Of a DNA stretch of 8,788 bases, positions 7,123-8,788 are shown piece after piece; the stretch's first letter is position 1; each line of letters starts with the position of its first letter. The position numbers and the translations under genes are program-made. This stretch comes from an uncultured Clostridia bacterium (GTDB lineage Bacteria; Bacillota; Clostridia; Christensenellales; UBA1242), in assembly GCA_937914725.1 (NCBI GenBank), contig CALDMJ010000209.1, positions 1 to 8,788 of the forward strand, given 5' to 3'. Under the pieces are notes generated by a model. The model was not told the origin of the DNA, made no database searches, and saw only the letters and a program-made list of their open reading frames with translations.

Positions 7123-7291
7123 ATGCCTCCTTCAATTCTTTTGACATTAAACCATTTTCTATGCAAAAATCTAACTGCTTATGCAAAATTGCAAGTATTT
7201 ATGTATAATCTAACAAATTTAATATATAAAATTTACTATAGAAAAATGCAGTATATAAAATATATTAAACAAAATATAGTTTATAATTTAA
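7123..7291 (-). other. rseP upstream region, very AT-rich
   Basis: This non-coding stretch of 169 bases lies between the cdsA terminator and the rseP start. It holds the AAGGAGG ribosome binding site (7132-7126), a candidate extended -10 promoter (7146-7174) and two copies of TTTTGCATA (minus strand) 20 bp apart. A TTG-started reading frame entering rseP out of frame has no support. No trace of dxr can be read. Confidence 0.5.
7146..7174 (-). promoter_or_regulatory. Candidate extended -10 promoter of rseP
   Basis: A TTTAAT (7151-7146) preceded by TGG resembles an extended -10 and matches the form of the iscS promoter. The -35 at 17 nt is poor (TTAGAT). It would give a leader of roughly 17-20 nt. 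In such AT-rich sequence a chance match is quite possible. Confidence 0.3.
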
Positions 7292-7312
7292 AAGCGGAAT
7301 AAAATTCCGCTT
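7288..7312 (-). terminator. Intrinsic terminator of cdsA
   Basis: A perfect 9-bp inverted repeat with a GC-rich core (AAGCGGAAT and its complement) has arms at 7312-7304 and 7300-7292 and a 3-nt loop. It starts 8 nt after the cdsA stop and runs into four T on the minus strand. The T run is short, so read-through into rseP is possible. Confidence 0.65.
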
Positions 7313-7320
7313 ATCTTTTG

Positions 7321-8256
7321 TTAAAAGAAAATTATAAAGAATAACAGAACAAACACCAAGCAGAAGCATACACCGTTTAGTCTATCCATAAAACCGCCGT
7401 GTCCCGGGAATGCACGTCCAAAGTCTTTGACAAATGCACGGCGCTTTAAGTAGCTTGCAAACAAGTCGCCAGCACTTGTTGCAAGTGCTCCAAAGAAACC
7501 GACTAGCGCAAATTGCCACAAACCAACTTTAGCGGTTGTAAAAAGTGCATTTGTTGCATCAACTGCAGTGAAGATGCCATACATCAACATACTTGCAAGC
7601 ACACCAAAAATTACACCTGTAATGAACCCGGAAACTGTTTTATTTGGACTTATTAGCGGACAAAGTTTTCTTCCTTTGAAGAACATCCCGCCAAGCATTG
7701 CAAACGTATCCGTTGCCATTGAAATTGCAAATGTGAGCAAAATCGCAAACATACCAATGACTACATTGCTTTGCCCTGTTCCAACTATTCCCAAATCGAC
7801 AATATGGTTGAGCGTGAACATCAACGACAACAAAATTGATGGATAGATTATTATATTCAATGTTGTCAATGATTTATTCATTAAATAGTCGCGTGGCGAA
7901 TCAAATTTTTCTTCGTCATACACAATTTTTTGCTTGAAGCAAAATGGTATGATTAGCAAAATGAGCGAAACAGCAATCAAAAGCGATATTTCGACGATGA
8001 TTAATTCATAGAACTGCATATCCGAAAATCTTGCAACCATGACGAGTGCCAAAAATGCGACGGGATAGGCATAGTTTATCCACTCAAAGGCGGTGTTGCC
8101 GCGTCTTTTGCTGACTCTAATCATTTCATAAACTGCCACGAGCGTTACGCAGAGCCAAAACACGTCAAAAACGATTGCTTCAAAGTATCTCAATAAAAAT
8201 GCACACAGCAGCACCCCCAAAATGAGCATTGCTGAGTAAATTCTGTCTTTCATCAT
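7321..8256 (-). CDS. cdsA: CdsA, phosphatidate cytidylyltransferase (CDP-diacylglycerol synthase)
   Basis: This integral membrane enzyme makes CDP-diacylglycerol from CTP and phosphatidic acid, the entry to anionic phospholipids. It has 311 residues, somewhat longer than the usual 260-290, with about eight hydrophobic segments. Family motifs visible are ATDTFA (181-186), KLCPLISPNKTVSG (197-210), GDLF (263-266), and the signature from S268 through K271-R272, K277-D278, H286-G-G, D291-R292 to position 294. Two normally acidic positions differ: S209 where SPxKTxEG has Glu, and N294 where the signature ends in Asp. The start is an ATGATG at 8256/8253 with AGGA at 8272-8269, a rather long 12-nt spacing. 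A terminator follows. A full-length reading frame and near-complete signature argue for a working enzyme despite the two changes. Confidence 0.93.
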   Translation of the reverse strand: MMKDRIYSAMLILGVLLCAFLLRYFEAIVFDVFWLCVTLVAVYEMIRVSKRRGNTAFEWINYAYPVAFLALVMVARFSDMQFYELIIVEISLLIAVSLILLIIPFCFKQKIVYDEEKFDSPRDYLMNKSLTTLNIIIYPSILLSLMFTLNHIVDLGIVGTGQSNVVIGMFAILLTFAISMATDTFAMLGGMFFKGRKLCPLISPNKTVSGFITGVIFGVLASMLMYGIFTAVDATNALFTTAKVGLWQFALVGFFGALATSAGDLFASYLKRRAFVKDFGRAFPGHGGFMDRLNGVCFCLVFVLLFFIIFF

Positions 8257-8387
8257 AATAATGTTTGTTCCTAATAGTTAATTTTTTGCATAACATATGC
8301 TTGTCCTGTTGATTTTTTACATATCACAATTGTTTATGTAAAAAAAATTTGTATGCGTATTAAATTCCAATTTTGCACTGGAAATCG
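8257..8387 (-). other. Intergenic region between uppS and cdsA
   Basis: This holds 131 AT-rich bases with no gene. It contains the cdsA ribosome binding site, a candidate cdsA promoter (8314-8342), a GCATA-ACA-TATGC inverted repeat at 8288-8300 and a weak 5-bp hairpin just after uppS (8365-8383) that is too poor to call a terminator. Confidence 0.4.
8314..8342 (-). promoter_or_regulatory. Candidate promoter of cdsA
   Basis: On the minus strand a TTTACA (8342-8337) and a TAAAAA (8319-8314) are separated by exactly 17 nt. This would start transcription near 8307, about 50 nt before the cdsA ATG. The hexamers match the consensus at 5 and 4 of 6 positions in AT-rich sequence, so this is only a candidate. 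Confidence 0.3.
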
Positions 8388-8788
8388 TCAATTTTTGATT
8401 GAGCCAAACTTGCGGTTGCGCTTTGAGTAATCCTTCAATGCTTTATTCAGTCTCTTCGGCGTAAAATCGGGCCACATAGTTTTTGTGAAGTATAGTTCGG
8501 CATAAGCACACTGATAGAGCATAAAATTGCTGAGTCTTATATCCCCCGCCGTGCGGATGACAAAGTCAAGTTCGGGCAGTCCGCTAGAATAGAGTGCGTC
8601 CGCGAAATCTTGCTCCGTGACGACTTTTTTGCCTTGCGCTAGCAGTGTATTGCAGGCGTGGACAATGTCGTCGCGCCCGCCATAGTTTAGCGCGATGTTT
8701 AAGATATGTCCGTCGCAGTCTTTGGTTTCGTCCTGCGCTTTCTTTATCTCGTCCACCAAATCTTGCGGCAGACGCGATATATCACCCG
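8388..8788 (-). CDS. uppS: UppS, undecaprenyl diphosphate synthase (N-terminus beyond the window)
   Basis: The C-terminal 133 codons are present and the frame is open to the right edge. The first residues, GDISRLP, match the family's own interior, so the TTG at 8759 is not the start. The enzyme condenses isopentenyl units onto farnesyl diphosphate to give the C55 lipid carrier for cell wall precursors. Visible motifs are NIALNYGGRDDI, PELDFVIRTAGD, IRLSNFMLYQ, CAYAELYF and WPDF. These include the Arg residues and the AELYF Glu that bind diphosphate and Mg in the family. The usual RTSGE/RTGGE is RTAGD here, a conservative Glu-to-Asp change. The C-terminus (KRNRKFG region) is that of a normal UppS, and the stop is TGA. 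It lies 131 nt upstream of cdsA, the usual Firmicutes order. Confidence 0.95.
   Translation of the reverse strand, partial: GDISRLPQDLVDEIKKAQDETKDCDGHILNIALNYGGRDDIVHACNTLLAQGKKVVTEQDFADALYSSGLPELDFVIRTAGDIRLSNFMLYQCAYAELYFTKTMWPDFTPKRLNKALKDYSKRNRKFGSIKN

Noticed and set aside
6953..7186. Minus-strand TTG-started frame of 77 codons overlapping the rseP start
   Set aside because: It overlaps rseP in another frame, has no ribosome binding site and resembles no protein I know. Its part inside rseP is only the shifted reading.
7223..7261. Two copies of TATATAAAAT (7223-7232 and 7252-7261) as a repeat array
   Set aside because: Two short AT-only matches in a region almost without G or C are expected by chance.
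8365..8383. Hairpin just after uppS as a terminator
   Set aside because: The stem is only 5 bp with a 9-nt loop, and no T run follows directly.

Overview
The window is AT-rich, densely coding DNA from a low-GC Gram-positive bacterium, most likely an uncultured member of the Clostridia or a related Firmicutes lineage. I base this on the Firmicutes gene order uppS-cdsA-rseP-polC, the dcw-type pair murD-ftsW, strong AGGAGG-type ribosome binding sites and sigma-A-type promoters. Every gene I can support is on the minus strand, so transcription runs from position 8788 towards 1. Two genes stop with TGA exactly where their families end, which indicates the standard bacterial code.

Layout in the direction of transcription: the C-terminal part of uppS (undecaprenyl diphosphate synthase) at the right edge; cdsA (CDP-diacylglycerol synthase) with its own terminator; rseP (site-2 intramembrane protease) followed 36 nt later by an unusual PolC-derived protein that keeps the PolC N-terminal region, OB fold and proofreading exonuclease but has no PHP or polymerase domain; then, behind a strong promoter, a cysteine desulfurase (iscS/nifS) overlapping a NifU/IscU-like gene whose product lacks all three Fe-S ligand cysteines; a strong terminator; then murD and the first two thirds of ftsW, running off the left edge.

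The genes cover lipid-carrier synthesis (UppS), phospholipid precursor synthesis (CdsA), membrane proteolysis (RseP), sulfur transfer (IscS and partner) and peptidoglycan synthesis and division (MurD, FtsW). UppS, MurD and FtsW belong to one flow: undecaprenyl carrier, UDP-MurNAc-peptide, glycan polymerisation. Hairpins separate the block into about five transcription units.

The unusual content lies in modified versions of housekeeping genes. The two strongest signals are the PolC relic with both PHP parts removed cleanly around an intact exonuclease, and the cysteine-less IscU-like protein with an acidic tail, coupled to an apparently fully active desulfurase. The MEP-pathway genes dxr and ispG, common at this locus in Firmicutes, are absent. 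CdsA has two substitutions at normally acidic positions. I see no mobile element, CRISPR array, tRNA or rRNA.
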